Source: Rhodoblastus acidophilus
Lineage (GTDB): Bacteria > Pseudomonadota > Alphaproteobacteria > Rhizobiales > Beijerinckiaceae
Assembly: GCF_025961575.1 (NCBI RefSeq)
Contig: NZ_JAOQNX010000020.1
Location: 40,318 to 104,317 of the forward strand
Direction: 5' to 3'
Length of the DNA stretch: 64,000 bases
The notes beneath the pieces are model-generated. The model saw only the letters and a list, made by a program, of their open reading frames with translations. It did no database searches and was not told where the DNA came from. Positions 52,996-62,406 of the stretch are shown piece by piece (position 1 is the stretch's first letter; every line of letters begins with the position of its first letter). The translations under genes and the position numbers were made by a program.

Positions 52996-54261
52996 TCAGG
53001 ATTTCTTGCCGGCCTCGATCACGTCCTCGATGGTCCGCAGGCCGGTTTCGGTGGCGTTGACCAGCACCGCCATATTGCCGGGCGCGTGCTGGTTCTTCCA
53101 CATTTTGGTGTGCGCCAGCGGGATTTTCGCCCAGGGGAACACTTCGGACATGCAGGGATCGACGCGCCGGTCGACGACAAAATTGTTCGCCGCCGCCGCC
53201 TGTTTCAGATGGGCGAAATGCGAGCCCTGGATGCGTTTTTGCCGCATCCAGACATAGCGGGCGTCGAAGGTCAGGTTGAACCCGGACGTGCCCGCGCAGA
53301 ACACGATCATGCCGCCGCGCTTGCACACCAGGGTCGAGACCGGAAAGGTCGCTTCGCCCGGATGTTCGAAGACGATGTCGACGTCTTTCTTGCCGGTAAT
53401 GTCCCAGATCGCCTTGCCGAACTTGCGGGCTTCCTTCAGCCAGTCATTATATTCTTGCGAGTTGACCTTGGGCAGCTGGCCCCAGCACTTAAAATCTTTG
53501 CGGTTGATGACGCCCTTGGCGCCGAGCGAAAGGACGTAATCGCGCTTGGTTTCATCCGAGATGATGCCGATGGCGTTGGCGCCGGCGGCGGCGATCAGCT
53601 GCACGCCGAACACGCCGAGACCGCCGGAAGCGCCCCACACCAAAACATTGTCGCCGGGCTTCAGCCGGTGCGGCTCATGGCCGAACAGCATGCGATAGGC
53701 GGTGGCGAGGGTCAGCGTGTAGCAGGCGCTTTCCTCCCAGGTCAGGTGCTTCGGCCGCACCATCAGCTGGCGGTCCTGCACGCGGCAGAACTGGGCGAAG
53801 GAGCCGTCGGGCGTCTCATAGCCCCAGATGCGCTGCGAGGACGAGAACATCGGGTCGCCGCCGTTGCACTCCTCGTCGTCGCCGTCGTCCTGGTTGCAGT
53901 GGACGACCACTTCGTCGCCGACTTTCCAGCGCTTCACCTTGGAGCCGACCGCCCAGACGATGCCGGAGGCGTCGGAGCCGGCGATGTGATAGGGCAGCTT
54001 GTGCACGTCGAGCGTCGAGATCGGCTCGCCGAGCGCGGCCCAGACGCCGTTGTAATTGACGCCGGCGGCCATCACCAGGACGAGCACGTCATGGCTGTCG
54101 AGCTCCCAGGTGGGCACGACTTCGAGCTGCATGGCGGTTTCGGGCGGGCCGTGACGGTCCTTGCGGATCACCCAGGCGTGCATGTTTTTGGGAACATGGC
54201 CGAGGGGCGGAATTTCGCCGATATCATAAAGGTCCTTGTAGACCGGCTTTTGTTCGGTCAA
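52996..54261 (-). CDS. ccr: Crotonyl-CoA carboxylase/reductase
   Basis: The 421-residue MDR-family enzyme uses NADPH to reduce and carboxylate crotonyl-CoA to (2S)-ethylmalonyl-CoA, the signature step of the ethylmalonyl-CoA pathway. The Rossmann motif is VLVWGASGGLGVFGVQL near residue 205; the CO2-pocket region is visible as the RIWGYETPDGSFAQF segment and the LTLATAYRMLFG patch. The start is a TTG at 54261 with AGGAG 7 bases before it. ecm lies on the opposite strand beyond a 402-base gap, so the two are divergent. Length and motifs fit Ccr rather than plain quinone reductases. Confidence 0.96.
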   Translation of the reverse strand: MTEQKPVYKDLYDIGEIPPLGHVPKNMHAWVIRKDRHGPPETAMQLEVVPTWELDSHDVLVLVMAAGVNYNGVWAALGEPISTLDVHKLPYHIAGSDASGIVWAVGSKVKRWKVGDEVVVHCNQDDGDDEECNGGDPMFSSSQRIWGYETPDGSFAQFCRVQDRQLMVRPKHLTWEESACYTLTLATAYRMLFGHEPHRLKPGDNVLVWGASGGLGVFGVQLIAAAGANAIGIISDETKRDYVLSLGAKGVINRKDFKCWGQLPKVNSQEYNDWLKEARKFGKAIWDITGKKDVDIVFEHPGEATFPVSTLVCKRGGMIVFCAGTSGFNLTFDARYVWMRQKRIQGSHFAHLKQAAAANNFVVDRRVDPCMSEVFPWAKIPLAHTKMWKNQHAPGNMAVLVNATETGLRTIEDVIEAGKKS

Positions 54262-54663
54262 CGCTCACTCCTGTCGGTTTAACCTTTTCCCCGGGCGCCG
54301 ACGATGCTAGTCCGGCGCGCGCAAAATCCAAAAGCGAAATTTGCTGCGCTGCGGCATTTCGCTGTCGGGAAACCGGCGCTTTTTGGAACGTTTGCGCCTT
54401 CGCCTCCGCGAAATCCGGCAGATAAACACTTTTGTACGCTTTGGCGAGTGTACTTGCGGCTATGATGCTTTGTCCTTAAGTCCAACGCCTTATAGGCCGC
54501 GCGCGGCTGCGCTCGCGCAGCGCCAGGCGCGGCGAAATCAAGGATTTGCGCAGGAACGTTCCGGCATTTTTTCCAAATCGTCTCGGCTTTACGGCTGATT
54601 GTGCTTTGCGAAAAAGTCAGGCAAAGCATCGCAGGAAAGAACAGCGTCACACCGGAGGCTCGA
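54262..54663. other. Divergent ccr/ecm control region
   Basis: I see no gene here. The gap holds the leaders of both genes, an imperfect inverted repeat ACACT-N16-AGTGT near 54426-54451 containing two GTAC cores, and a possible -10 (TATAGG) near 54491 for ecm. These are candidates only. Confidence 0.45.
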
Positions 54664-56646
54664 ATGACCAAGACCCAGACTGGCCGCGACAAGCCGTGGA
54701 TTTTCCGGACCTATGCGGGCCATTCGACCGCCGCCGAATCCAACAAATTGTATCGCGGCAATCTCGCCAAGGGGCAGACGGGCCTGTCCATCGCCTTCGA
54801 CCTGCCGACCCAGACCGGCTATGATTCCGACCATCCGCTGTCGCGCGGCGAGGTCGGCAAGGTCGGCGTGCCGATCAGCCATCTCGGCGACATGAACACT
54901 TTGTTCGACGGCATTCCGATCGCGCAGATGAACACGTCGATGACGATCAATGCGGCGGCCCCCTGGCTGCTGTCGCTCTATATCGCCGCCGCCGATCAGC
55001 AAGGCGCGCCGCGCACGGTGCTGCAGGGCACGACGCAGAACGACATCATCAAGGAATATCTGTCCCGCGGCACCCACATTTTCCCGCCGGGCCCGTCGCT
55101 GCGCCTGACCCGCGACGTCATCCTGTTCACGACGAAAGAGGTTCCCAAGTGGAACCCGATGAACGTCTGTTCCTACCACCTGCAGGAAGCCGGCGCGACG
55201 CCTGTCCAGGAGCTGTCCTACGCGCTGGCCACCGCCGTCGCCATCCTCGACACGGTGAAGAAATCCGGCCAGGTCGCCGACGCCGATTTCGGCGAAGTCG
55301 TGGGCCGCATCTCCTTCTTCCTCAACGCCGGCATGCGTTTTGTCACCGAACTGGCGAAGGTCCGCGCCTTCACCGAATTGTGGGATGAGCTGACCCTCAA
55401 CCGCTATGGCGTGAAGGAAGAAAAGCACCGCCGTTTTCGTTACGGCGTGCAGGTGAACTCCCTCGGCCTCACCGAGCCGCAGCCGGAGAACAACGTTTAC
55501 CGCATCCTGATCGAGACGCTGGCTGTCGTGCTCTCGAAAAAAGCGCGCGCCCGCGCGGTGCAGCTTCCGGCCTGGAACGAGGCCCTCGGCCTGCCGCGTC
55601 CCTTCGACCAGCAATGGTCGCTGCGCCTCCAGCAGATTCTTGCTTACGAAACCGACCTCCTCGAATACGGCGACCTCTTTGACGGCTCCATCGAGCTGAC
55701 GAAAAAGGTGGATGAGCTCAAGGCCGAAGCTTTGGCCGAACTCGCCGCCATCGACGCCATGGGCGGCGCGGTCGCGGCGGTGGAAACCGGCTATCTCAAG
55801 GCCAAGCTGGTGGAATCCAACACCCGCCGCCTCGAAGCCATCGAATCCGGCGAACAGATCGTCGTCGGGGTCAACAGGTTCACGGAAACCGAGCCCTCGC
55901 CGCTCACCGCCGGCAATGGCGCGATCATGGTGGTCCCCGAACATGTCGAGGCCGAGCAGATCGAGCGCCTGAAGGCCTGGCGCGCCCAGCGCGACGCCAG
56001 GGCGGTGGAAAAGGCCATCGCCGATCTGCGCGCCGCCGCCCAGGAGGACCGCAATATCATGGAGCCGTCGATTGCGGCGGCCAAGGCGGGCGTGACCACC
56101 GGCGAATGGGCGCAGACTCTTCGCGAAGTGTTCGGCGAATTCCGCGCGCCCACCGGCGTCGGCCGCGCCGCCCGCGAGGCCGGGGCCTCGCTCGCCAGCG
56201 TGCGCGCCGATGTCGAACGCGTCTCGAAAAAACTCGGTCGCCGCATCAAGATTCTGGTGGGCAAGCCGGGCCTCGACGGCCATTCCAACGGCGCCGAACA
56301 GATTGCCGTTCGCGCGCGCGATGCCGGCATGGAAGTGGTGTATGAGGGCATCCGCCTGACCCCGGCGGAAATCGTCAATGCCGCGCTGGAAGAGGGCGTG
56401 CATATTGTCGGCCTCTCCATCCTGTCGGGCTCGCATCTGTCGCTGGTCCGCGACGTCATGGCGAAGATGAAGGCGCAGGACATTTCCGACATTCCGGTGA
56501 TCGTCGGCGGCATCATCCCCCCGGAAGACGAGAAGCAACTGCTGTCCGAGGGCGTCGCCGCCGTCTACACGCCCAAGGATTACGAGCTCAACGCGATCAT
56601 GGCCGACCTCGTCCGCGTCGTGGAAAAGACCGCCGAAGCCGCCTGA
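54664..56646 (+). CDS. ecm: Ethylmalonyl-CoA mutase (coenzyme-B12 dependent)
   Basis: The 660-residue enzyme isomerises (2R)-ethylmalonyl-CoA to methylsuccinyl-CoA. The catalytic barrel occupies about residues 1-500 (QMNTSMTINAAAPWLL as a substrate-pocket landmark), and the B12-binding domain has the D-x-H-x-x-G motif at Asp538-His540 (GLDGHSNG). It is the length of single-chain Ecm/MeaA rather than a two-subunit methylmalonyl mutase. The ATG at 54664 follows GGAGG; a longer frame from 54601 is unlikely. ccr is divergent next door. An intrinsic terminator follows. Confidence 0.95.
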   Translation: MTKTQTGRDKPWIFRTYAGHSTAAESNKLYRGNLAKGQTGLSIAFDLPTQTGYDSDHPLSRGEVGKVGVPISHLGDMNTLFDGIPIAQMNTSMTINAAAPWLLSLYIAAADQQGAPRTVLQGTTQNDIIKEYLSRGTHIFPPGPSLRLTRDVILFTTKEVPKWNPMNVCSYHLQEAGATPVQELSYALATAVAILDTVKKSGQVADADFGEVVGRISFFLNAGMRFVTELAKVRAFTELWDELTLNRYGVKEEKHRRFRYGVQVNSLGLTEPQPENNVYRILIETLAVVLSKKARARAVQLPAWNEALGLPRPFDQQWSLRLQQILAYETDLLEYGDLFDGSIELTKKVDELKAEALAELAAIDAMGGAVAAVETGYLKAKLVESNTRRLEAIESGEQIVVGVNRFTETEPSPLTAGNGAIMVVPEHVEAEQIERLKAWRAQRDARAVEKAIADLRAAAQEDRNIMEPSIAAAKAGVTTGEWAQTLREVFGEFRAPTGVGRAAREAGASLASVRADVERVSKKLGRRIKILVGKPGLDGHSNGAEQIAVRARDAGMEVVYEGIRLTPAEIVNAALEEGVHIVGLSILSGSHLSLVRDVMAKMKAQDISDIPVIVGGIIPPEDEKQLLSEGVAAVYTPKDYELNAIMADLVRVVEKTAEAA

Positions 56647-56667
56647 ACCAAGCCTCCGCGATTGCCA

Positions 56668-56710
56668 GCCTCCGCCGTGTGGGTCAAAAACGGCGGAGGC
56701 TTTTCTTTTT
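56668..56710 (+). terminator. Rho-independent terminator of ecm
   Basis: GCCTCCGCCG and CGGCGGAGGC form a perfect 10-bp stem, followed by TTTTCTTTTT. Confidence 0.93.
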
Positions 56711-56731
56711 CGATTCGACGGGAGTGCGAGC

Positions 56732-57607
56732 ATGGCCGGCGGAGCCTGTACACAGGGATTGGACACCGGATTTATTGAACTCGGGTACGCGAAAGTCGCG
56801 GCCCTCGGCGTGGTTCAGGGCATTACGGAACTGCTCCCGATTTCCTCGACCGCGCATATGCGCATCGTGCCGGCGCTGCTGGGCTGGCGCGATCCGGGTT
56901 CGGCGTTTTCCGCCGCCATGCAAATGGCGGCGCTGGCGGCGGTGATCTCCTATTTTTGGTCCGATTTCTCCGGACTGCTCGGCGGCTCCGTGCGCGCCAT
57001 CGCCCGGCGCGATTTTCGCGATTGGCAGTTCCGCTTCACCAGCTGGATCGCGCTCGCCACCGTGCCGCTGATCGTTTTCGGCCTGCTGCTGTCCTCGACG
57101 CTGAACGCCTGCGGTTCGCCTCTGCGCAGTCTTTATGTCATCGGCGCCGCCTGCATCGTCATGTCGGTGCTGCTGGCGCTCGCCGAATTGTTTTGCCTGC
57201 ACAAGCGGACCATGGACAATGTCTCGCTCAAGGACGCCATGCTGGTCGGCCTGGCGCAAGTCGGCGCTCTGATCCCCGGCGTGAGCCGGTCCGGCTCGAC
57301 CCTGACTGCGGCTTTGTTCCTCGACCTCAAGCGCGAGGAAGCCGCGCGCTTCTCGTTCCTGTTGGGCCTTCCCGCCATTTTCCTGGCGGGCGTCAAAGAG
57401 TTCCACGAACTCTACAAGGCGCATCTGTCGCTGGAGGGCTGGATGATCCTGGCCGTCGGCCTGGTGGTCGCCTCGATCTCGGCCTTTGTCGCGATCTGGA
57501 GTCTGATGAAATATCTGGAGCGGTTTTCGTCCTGGATTTTTGTCTTCTACCGTTTCGCCATCGGCGTTTTCCTGATCAGCGCCGTCTATCTGGGCTGGCT
57601 GACCTGA
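56732..57607 (+). CDS. uppP: Undecaprenyl-diphosphatase (UppP/BacA family)
   Basis: The 291-residue membrane protein recycles undecaprenyl pyrophosphate to the lipid carrier for peptidoglycan and glycan export. It has eight hydrophobic segments, the motif LGVVQGITELLPISSTAH (residues 25-42) and PGVSRSGST near 185. The first glutamate of the E-G-x-T-E pair of E. coli is Gln29 here, with Glu33 kept; some families carry the same Gln, so activity is likely. The ATG follows GGGAG. It lies 85 bases after ecm but past its terminator, so it is separately expressed. Confidence 0.9.
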   Translation: MAGGACTQGLDTGFIELGYAKVAALGVVQGITELLPISSTAHMRIVPALLGWRDPGSAFSAAMQMAALAAVISYFWSDFSGLLGGSVRAIARRDFRDWQFRFTSWIALATVPLIVFGLLLSSTLNACGSPLRSLYVIGAACIVMSVLLALAELFCLHKRTMDNVSLKDAMLVGLAQVGALIPGVSRSGSTLTAALFLDLKREEAARFSFLLGLPAIFLAGVKEFHELYKAHLSLEGWMILAVGLVVASISAFVAIWSLMKYLERFSSWIFVFYRFAIGVFLISAVYLGWLT

Positions 57608-57622
57608 CGGGCCATTCCGCAG

Positions 57623-57678
57623 TAGCCCTCATCCTGAGGAAGCCGCGAAGCGGCTGTCTCGAAGGACGAGGGCGGTCC
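57623..57678. repeat. Dispersed palindromic repeat, family A
   Basis: The unit matches the complete copy near 1691 base for base over about 50 positions, GCCCTCATCCTGAGGAAGCC through GGACGAGGGC. Confidence 0.85.
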
Positions 57679-57716
57679 AGGAATCGGCGACGTCCTCGCA
57701 CTCTCAATATCTGGAC

Positions 57717-57755
57717 AAAAAACCCCTGGTCCGCGAGGACCAGGGGTTTTGTTTT
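57717..57755. terminator. Bidirectional intrinsic terminator between uppP and acsA
   Basis: AAAACCCCTGGTCC and GGACCAGGGGTTTT form a 14-bp stem with GCGA in the loop, flanked by A and T runs. It can end uppP on the plus strand and acsA on the minus strand. Confidence 0.85.
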
Positions 57756-57778
57756 ATTGAGAAGCCCCGGGAGCGCTC

Positions 57779-57838
57779 CCTTCTCCCCTTGCGGGAGAAG
57801 GTGGCGCGCGCAAGCGCGCCGGATGAGGGGTTCGTGCA
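57779..57838. repeat. Dispersed palindromic repeat, family B
   Basis: CTTCTCCCCTTGCGGGAGAAG, GTGGCGCGCGC-AAGCGCGCC and GGATGAGGGGTTCGTGC. It ends just before the acsA stop. Confidence 0.8.
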
Positions 57839-57846
57839 GGCGCCGA

Positions 57847-59784
57847 TCAGCCGCCGCGATTGGCGATCAGATCCTCGACCACGGTCGGGTCGGCGAGCGT
57901 GGACGTGTCGCCCAGCGAGCCGAACTCGTTTTCCGCAATCTTGCGCAAGATGCGGCGCATGATCTTTCCGGAGCGCGTCTTGGGCAGGCCCGGCGCGAAC
58001 TGGATGACGTCAGGCGAAGCGATCGGGCCGATCTCCTTGCGGACCCAGGCGACCAATTCCTTGCGCAGCTCTTCGGTCGGCTCGATGCCTTCCATCACGG
58101 TGACATAGGCATAAATGCCCTGGCCCTTGAGGTCGTGCGGATAGCCGACGACGGCGGCTTCCGAAACCGCGGCATGCGCCACCAGCGCGCTCTCCACTTC
58201 CGCCGTGCCCATGCGGTGACCGGAGACGTTGATGACGTCATCGACGCGGCCGGTGATCCAGTAGAACCCGTCGGCGTCGCGACGGCAGCCGTCGCCGGTG
58301 AAATATTTGCCGGGATAGGTGGAGAAATAGGTCTGCTGGAAGCGCTCGTGGTCGCCATAGACGGTGCGCATCTGGCCCGGCCAGCTGTCGGCGATCACCA
58401 GATTGCCCTCGCAGGCGCCCTCGATGACATTGCCGTTGGCGTCGACCACCTGCGGCTGCACGCCGAAGAACGGACGGGTCGCCGAACCGGGCTTCAGCTT
58501 GGTGGCGCCGGGCAGCGGGGTGATGAGAATGCCGCCGGTTTCGGTCTGCCACCAGGTGTCGACGATCGGGCAGCGGTCCTCGCCGACCACGCGGTGATAC
58601 CATTCCCAGGCTTCCGGATTGATCGGCTCGCCGACGGACCCGAGCAGGCGCAGGGTCTTGCGCGACGTCTTCTTCACCGGCTCCTCGCCGGCGCCCATCA
58701 AGGAGCGAATGGCGGTCGGGGCGGTGTAGAAAATGTTGACGCCGTGCTTGTCCACGACATCCCAGAACCGCGAGATGGTCGGATAGTTCGGGATGCCCTC
58801 GAACATCAGAGTGGTCGCGCCGTTCGCCAGCGGGCCATAGACGATGTAGCTGTGGCCGGTGACCCAACCCACGTCGGCGGTGCACCAGTAGATGTCGCCC
58901 TCGTGATAGTCGAACACATATTGATGCGTCATCGACGCATAGACCAGATAGCCGCCGGTGGTGTGCACCACGCCCTTGGGGGCGCCAGTCGAACCGGAAG
59001 TGTAGAGGATGAACAGCGGGTCTTCCGCGTTCATTTCGGTGGGCGGGCAATCCGCGGAAACTTTTGCCGTTTCCTCGTGCAGCCACACGTCGCGGCCGTC
59101 CTTCCAGGCGATATTGCCGCCGGTGCGCTTGACGACGATCTGGGTCTTGACGATGTCGCCGGTCTTGTCGATGGCGGCGTCGGCATTGGCCTTCAGCGGC
59201 ACCTTGCGGCCGCCGCGCAGACCTTCGTCGGCGGTGATGACGACCTTGGACTTGCAGCCCTCGATGCGGCCGGCCAGCGAATCAGGCGAGAACCCGCCGA
59301 AGACGATGGAGTGGATCGCGCCGATGCGCGCGCAGGCCAGCATGGCATAGGCGGCTTCGGGGATCATCGGCAGGTAGATGGTGACGGTGTCGCCCTTCGA
59401 AACCCCCTTGGCCTTCAGCACATTGGCGAAGCGGCTGACTTCCTCGTGAAGCTGCTTGTAGGTGATCTTCTTGGACTCGTCGGGGTTATCCCCTTCCCAG
59501 ATGATCGCGACCTGGTCGCCGCGCTTGGCGAGGTGACGGTCGATGCAGTTCAGCGAGACGTTGGTGGTGCCGTCCTCGAACCATTTGATCTGGACATTGT
59601 GCGGATCGTAGGAGGTGTGCTTCACCTTGGTAAAGGGCTTGATCCAGTCGATGCGCTTGCCATGCTCCGCCCAGAAACCTTCGGGGTCCGACACGGACTT
59701 CGCGTAAAGCTCCTTGTACTTCGCGTCGTTGACAAAAGCGCGGTTTTCCCACTCCGCCGGAACGGGATAAACTTTATCGGACAT
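57847..59784 (-). CDS. acsA: Acetyl-coenzyme A synthetase
   Basis: The 645-residue enzyme makes acetyl-CoA from acetate through acetyl-AMP. Landmarks are the AMP motif [13 protein letters not shown] near residue 260, the TWWQTETGG motif near 415, and the catalytic Lys near 612 in TRSGKIMRR, the site that Pat enzymes acetylate. The ATG at 59784 has GGAGG 6 bases before it; a longer frame exists to 59802. It supplies the ethylmalonyl-CoA pathway genes beside it. The Pat-like gene at 26504 may modify it; that link is inferred. Confidence 0.97.
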   Translation of the reverse strand: MSDKVYPVPAEWENRAFVNDAKYKELYAKSVSDPEGFWAEHGKRIDWIKPFTKVKHTSYDPHNVQIKWFEDGTTNVSLNCIDRHLAKRGDQVAIIWEGDNPDESKKITYKQLHEEVSRFANVLKAKGVSKGDTVTIYLPMIPEAAYAMLACARIGAIHSIVFGGFSPDSLAGRIEGCKSKVVITADEGLRGGRKVPLKANADAAIDKTGDIVKTQIVVKRTGGNIAWKDGRDVWLHEETAKVSADCPPTEMNAEDPLFILYTSGSTGAPKGVVHTTGGYLVYASMTHQYVFDYHEGDIYWCTADVGWVTGHSYIVYGPLANGATTLMFEGIPNYPTISRFWDVVDKHGVNIFYTAPTAIRSLMGAGEEPVKKTSRKTLRLLGSVGEPINPEAWEWYHRVVGEDRCPIVDTWWQTETGGILITPLPGATKLKPGSATRPFFGVQPQVVDANGNVIEGACEGNLVIADSWPGQMRTVYGDHERFQQTYFSTYPGKYFTGDGCRRDADGFYWITGRVDDVINVSGHRMGTAEVESALVAHAAVSEAAVVGYPHDLKGQGIYAYVTVMEGIEPTEELRKELVAWVRKEIGPIASPDVIQFAPGLPKTRSGKIMRRILRKIAENEFGSLGDTSTLADPTVVEDLIANRGG

Positions 59785-59954
59785 GCATTCCTCCCAACAC
59801 AATCAGACGCCCCTCTTGGTTCAGTGGGCGTCTTTGATCGGGAGCATTATGGCCCAAGCGTGCAACGCCTCACAAGCGGGGGGGCGCTCACACTTTGGTC
59901 CATCACCACCGGGACTTGGCGTCGCCGGAACTTGGCGGCGCCTGGACGCGCCGG

Positions 59955-60614
59955 TCAGGGGCATTCCTTGTGGACCTTGTCCAGCGCCTGGGCGAGTCCG
60001 GTCAGCGCATAAGTGTCGGTGGTGGTCTTTCCTTTCACGGAACCGGCGGTGACCACCAGTTTCGATCCCTTCTTCAGGGCGGCGATGAACTGGCTCTCTT
60101 CCGCGGGGTTCTTCACCCAGGCGTTCGCGCCCTTGGCGAGCAGGCTGAACGTGCTCGAGCCGATTTCGGCGCTCGCCTCCGAGCCGTCCTTCATCGGAAA
60201 GCCCATGATGATGGCGATCTCGTTCTTGACGTTTTCAGCGGGGCGCGTGGAAATGAAGACATAAGCGGAATCGCGGCTCGCCGTCTTCGGCTCGCGGCTT
60301 TTCGGCTTGGCCAGGGCGTAGCAGGTCTTCGGCTTGCCCTGGGTCTGATAGGCGCCCCATTCGCCGAAAATGCCGAGCTTTAGCGTCTTGCCGGCGTCCT
60401 TGGAGTCGGTCTTCTTGTCGTCCTTGCCCTTGGCCTTGGCGTCCTTGCTGTCCTTGTGCTTGGAATCCTTGGGCTTGGCCTTCTCGTCGTCGGCCGGCTC
60501 CTCGGCTGCGGGCTTTTTCGATTTTGCGTGCGAGACCATGGGGGTCAGCGCGCAGACCGAGCCGGCGAGCAATCCGATCATGAGCATGCGGGCGTGACGA
60601 TTAAAGGACATCAT
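59955..60614 (-). CDS. IalB-family (invasion-associated locus B) secreted protein
   Basis: The 219-residue protein has a signal peptide (residues 8-31, cleaved at SHAKS), a run of Lys, Asp and Ser (KPKDSKHKDSKDAKAKGKDD, about residues 45-70) and an IalB-like domain: LGIFGEWGAYQT, then KTCYALAKPKSREP, SRDSAYVFISTRP and a CP end. The Cys pair likely forms a disulfide. IalB homologues occur throughout Hyphomicrobiales, not just in pathogens, with unclear envelope function. The first ATG (60614) is taken; a second is 3 bases on. Confidence 0.82.
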   Translation of the reverse strand: MMSFNRHARMLMIGLLAGSVCALTPMVSHAKSKKPAAEEPADDEKAKPKDSKHKDSKDAKAKGKDDKKTDSKDAGKTLKLGIFGEWGAYQTQGKPKTCYALAKPKSREPKTASRDSAYVFISTRPAENVKNEIAIIMGFPMKDGSEASAEIGSSTFSLLAKGANAWVKNPAEESQFIAALKKGSKLVVTAGSVKGKTTTDTYALTGLAQALDKVHKECP

Positions 60615-60759
60615 GGAGCAGCCGTGGAAAGTTCGGTTGAGACGAATCAGATGCGCGGGATCATAGCGCCAATTTCTGTTTGGCGAGAGCCGCGGCCCCG
60701 CTTGATTATGACGCCAACTTGGCGGAAATCGGACATCCCCCAAGAAACGGATTTTTGGC

Positions 60760-61740
60760 ATGATCGCCGCCCTGTGTGAATCCTTCGGCCCGCCGGAAAA
60801 CCTGGTTTTGCGCGACGTGCCCGATCCCGTTCCGGGCGCCGGCGAGGTCCTGGTCGCCCCCACCCGCGTCGCCCTGAATTTTTTCGACACGCTGATCATC
60901 GCCGACAAATATCAGCTCAAGCCGGCGCTGCCCTTCTCGCCCGGAGGCGAGTTTTGCGGACGCGTGGTCGCGCTCGGCGCGGGCGTGTCGGGTTTTTCGC
61001 CGGGACAGCGCGTCGCCGGCTATTGCTCCTATGGCGCGGCGCGGTCGCGCCTCGTCGTTCCCGCCGAAAGCTTGACCCCCGTCCCGGACGGTCTCGACGA
61101 CGACCAGGCCGCCGGCCTGTTCATCACCTATGGCACCACCCTTTACGCCCTCAAGCAGCGCGCGCATCTGCGCGAGGGGGAAACCCTCGCCGTGCTCGGC
61201 GCCTCCGGCGGCGTGGGACTAGCGGCTGTCGAAATCGGGCGGGCGATGGGCGCCCAGGTCATCGCCTGCGCCTCGTCGCCGGAAAAGCTCGAATTCGCCC
61301 GCGGCTTCGGCGCGCAACAGGGCATAGATTACGCGGCGCAGGATTTGAAGGAGGCGCTGAAGCGCGCCACCGACGGGCGCGGCGTCGATTGCGTCTATGA
61401 CGCCATCGGCGGCGATTTCAGCGAAAAGGCGGTGCGCGCCATGGCCTGGAACGGGCGTTTTCTCGTCGTGGGCTTTGCGGCCGGCGAAATCCCCAAAATC
61501 CCGCTCAACCTGACTCTTCTAAAGGGCTGCTCCCTCATCGGCGTGTTCTGGGGCGAGTTCGTCAAGCGCGAGCCGGCGGCGCATCGTGAAAACATGGCGC
61601 AGATTTTTGACTGGGCGGCGAACAAAACCATTTCCGCCCATGTCCATGCGGTGCTGCCGCTGGAGCGAATCGCCGAGGCGCTGAACATGCTCAAGGAACG
61701 AAAGGCGCAGGGAAAGATCGTGCTGGCGGTGCCCCAGTAG
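60760..61740 (+). CDS. NADPH:quinone oxidoreductase (MDR family, zinc-free)
   Basis: The 326-residue reductase is a medium-chain dehydrogenase without zinc residues. The nucleotide motif is LAVLGASGGVGLAAVEIGRAMGAQ near residue 145, and the substrate side has VALNFFDTLIIADKYQ near 37-52. It is the type called QOR or 2-haloacrylate reductase-like; the physiological acceptor is unknown. The ATG has only a weak site. It stands alone between the IalB gene and lemA. Confidence 0.88.
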   Translation: MIAALCESFGPPENLVLRDVPDPVPGAGEVLVAPTRVALNFFDTLIIADKYQLKPALPFSPGGEFCGRVVALGAGVSGFSPGQRVAGYCSYGAARSRLVVPAESLTPVPDGLDDDQAAGLFITYGTTLYALKQRAHLREGETLAVLGASGGVGLAAVEIGRAMGAQVIACASSPEKLEFARGFGAQQGIDYAAQDLKEALKRATDGRGVDCVYDAIGGDFSEKAVRAMAWNGRFLVVGFAAGEIPKIPLNLTLLKGCSLIGVFWGEFVKREPAAHRENMAQIFDWAANKTISAHVHAVLPLERIAEALNMLKERKAQGKIVLAVPQ

Positions 61741-61802
61741 GCTGGCGAAACCAAGGGTTACCGCATAGATTGAGGTCCAGCGTTCCCAATCGAGGATCGA
61801 GC

Positions 61803-62387
61803 ATGCGCTTTAAAAATCTTGTCGCCGTCGCGGTCATCGGCCTCAGCCTGTCCGGCTGCGGCTACAACACCATTCCCACCGCCGAGGAAGACGCCAAAGC
61901 GCGCTGGGCCGACGTGCAGAACCAGTACCAGCGCCGCGCCGATCTCATTCCCAATCTCGTCTCGACCGTGCAGGGCTACGCCAAGCAGGAGAAGGACGTG
62001 CTGGTCGGCGTCACTGAAGCCCGCGCCAAGGCGACGCAAGTCCATGTCGACGCCTCGCAGCTCACCGACCCCGACAAGCTCAAGCAATTCCAGGACGCGC
62101 AGGCCGCTCTCAGCGGCGCCCTGGGGCGTCTGCTCGCGGTCTCGGAAAATTATCCCGACCTGAAATCCAACCAGAATTTCATGGCGCTGCAATCGCAGCT
62201 CGAAGGCACCGAAAACCGCATCGCCGTGGCGCGGCGCGACTACATCGCCGCCGTGCGCAACTACAATCTCACCCTCGAAACCTTTCCCACCCTGCTCTGG
62301 GCGAACACATTGTTTCGCGGCAAAAAACCGATGGCGGCGTTCACGGCGTCAGATGGCGCGCAATCGGCGCCGCAAGTGAAATTCTGA
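61803..62387 (+). CDS. lemA: LemA family lipoprotein
   Basis: The 194-residue product has a lipobox LSGC at about residues 16-19 and the LemA helical body: IPTAEEDAKARWADVQNQYQRRADLIPNLVSTVQGYA, and VARRDYIAAVRNYN (landmark parts). LemA proteins are membrane-anchored helical bundles. The ATG at 61803 follows GAGGA. Genes for two TPM-domain proteins follow closely (19 bases, then an overlap), the common lemA-tpm arrangement. Confidence 0.93.
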   Translation: MRFKNLVAVAVIGLSLSGCGYNTIPTAEEDAKARWADVQNQYQRRADLIPNLVSTVQGYAKQEKDVLVGVTEARAKATQVHVDASQLTDPDKLKQFQDAQAALSGALGRLLAVSENYPDLKSNQNFMALQSQLEGTENRIAVARRDYIAAVRNYNLTLETFPTLLWANTLFRGKKPMAAFTASDGAQSAPQVKF

Positions 62388-62406
62388 TTTTTTGGGAGGC
62401 GAGCCC

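Noticed and set aside
56956..60012. Open plus-strand frame of over 1000 codons across uppP and acsA
   Set aside because: It is antisense to acsA and in a second frame of uppP, has no ribosome-binding site, and its composition (Arg/Ala/Gly-rich) is that of a GC-rich shadow frame.
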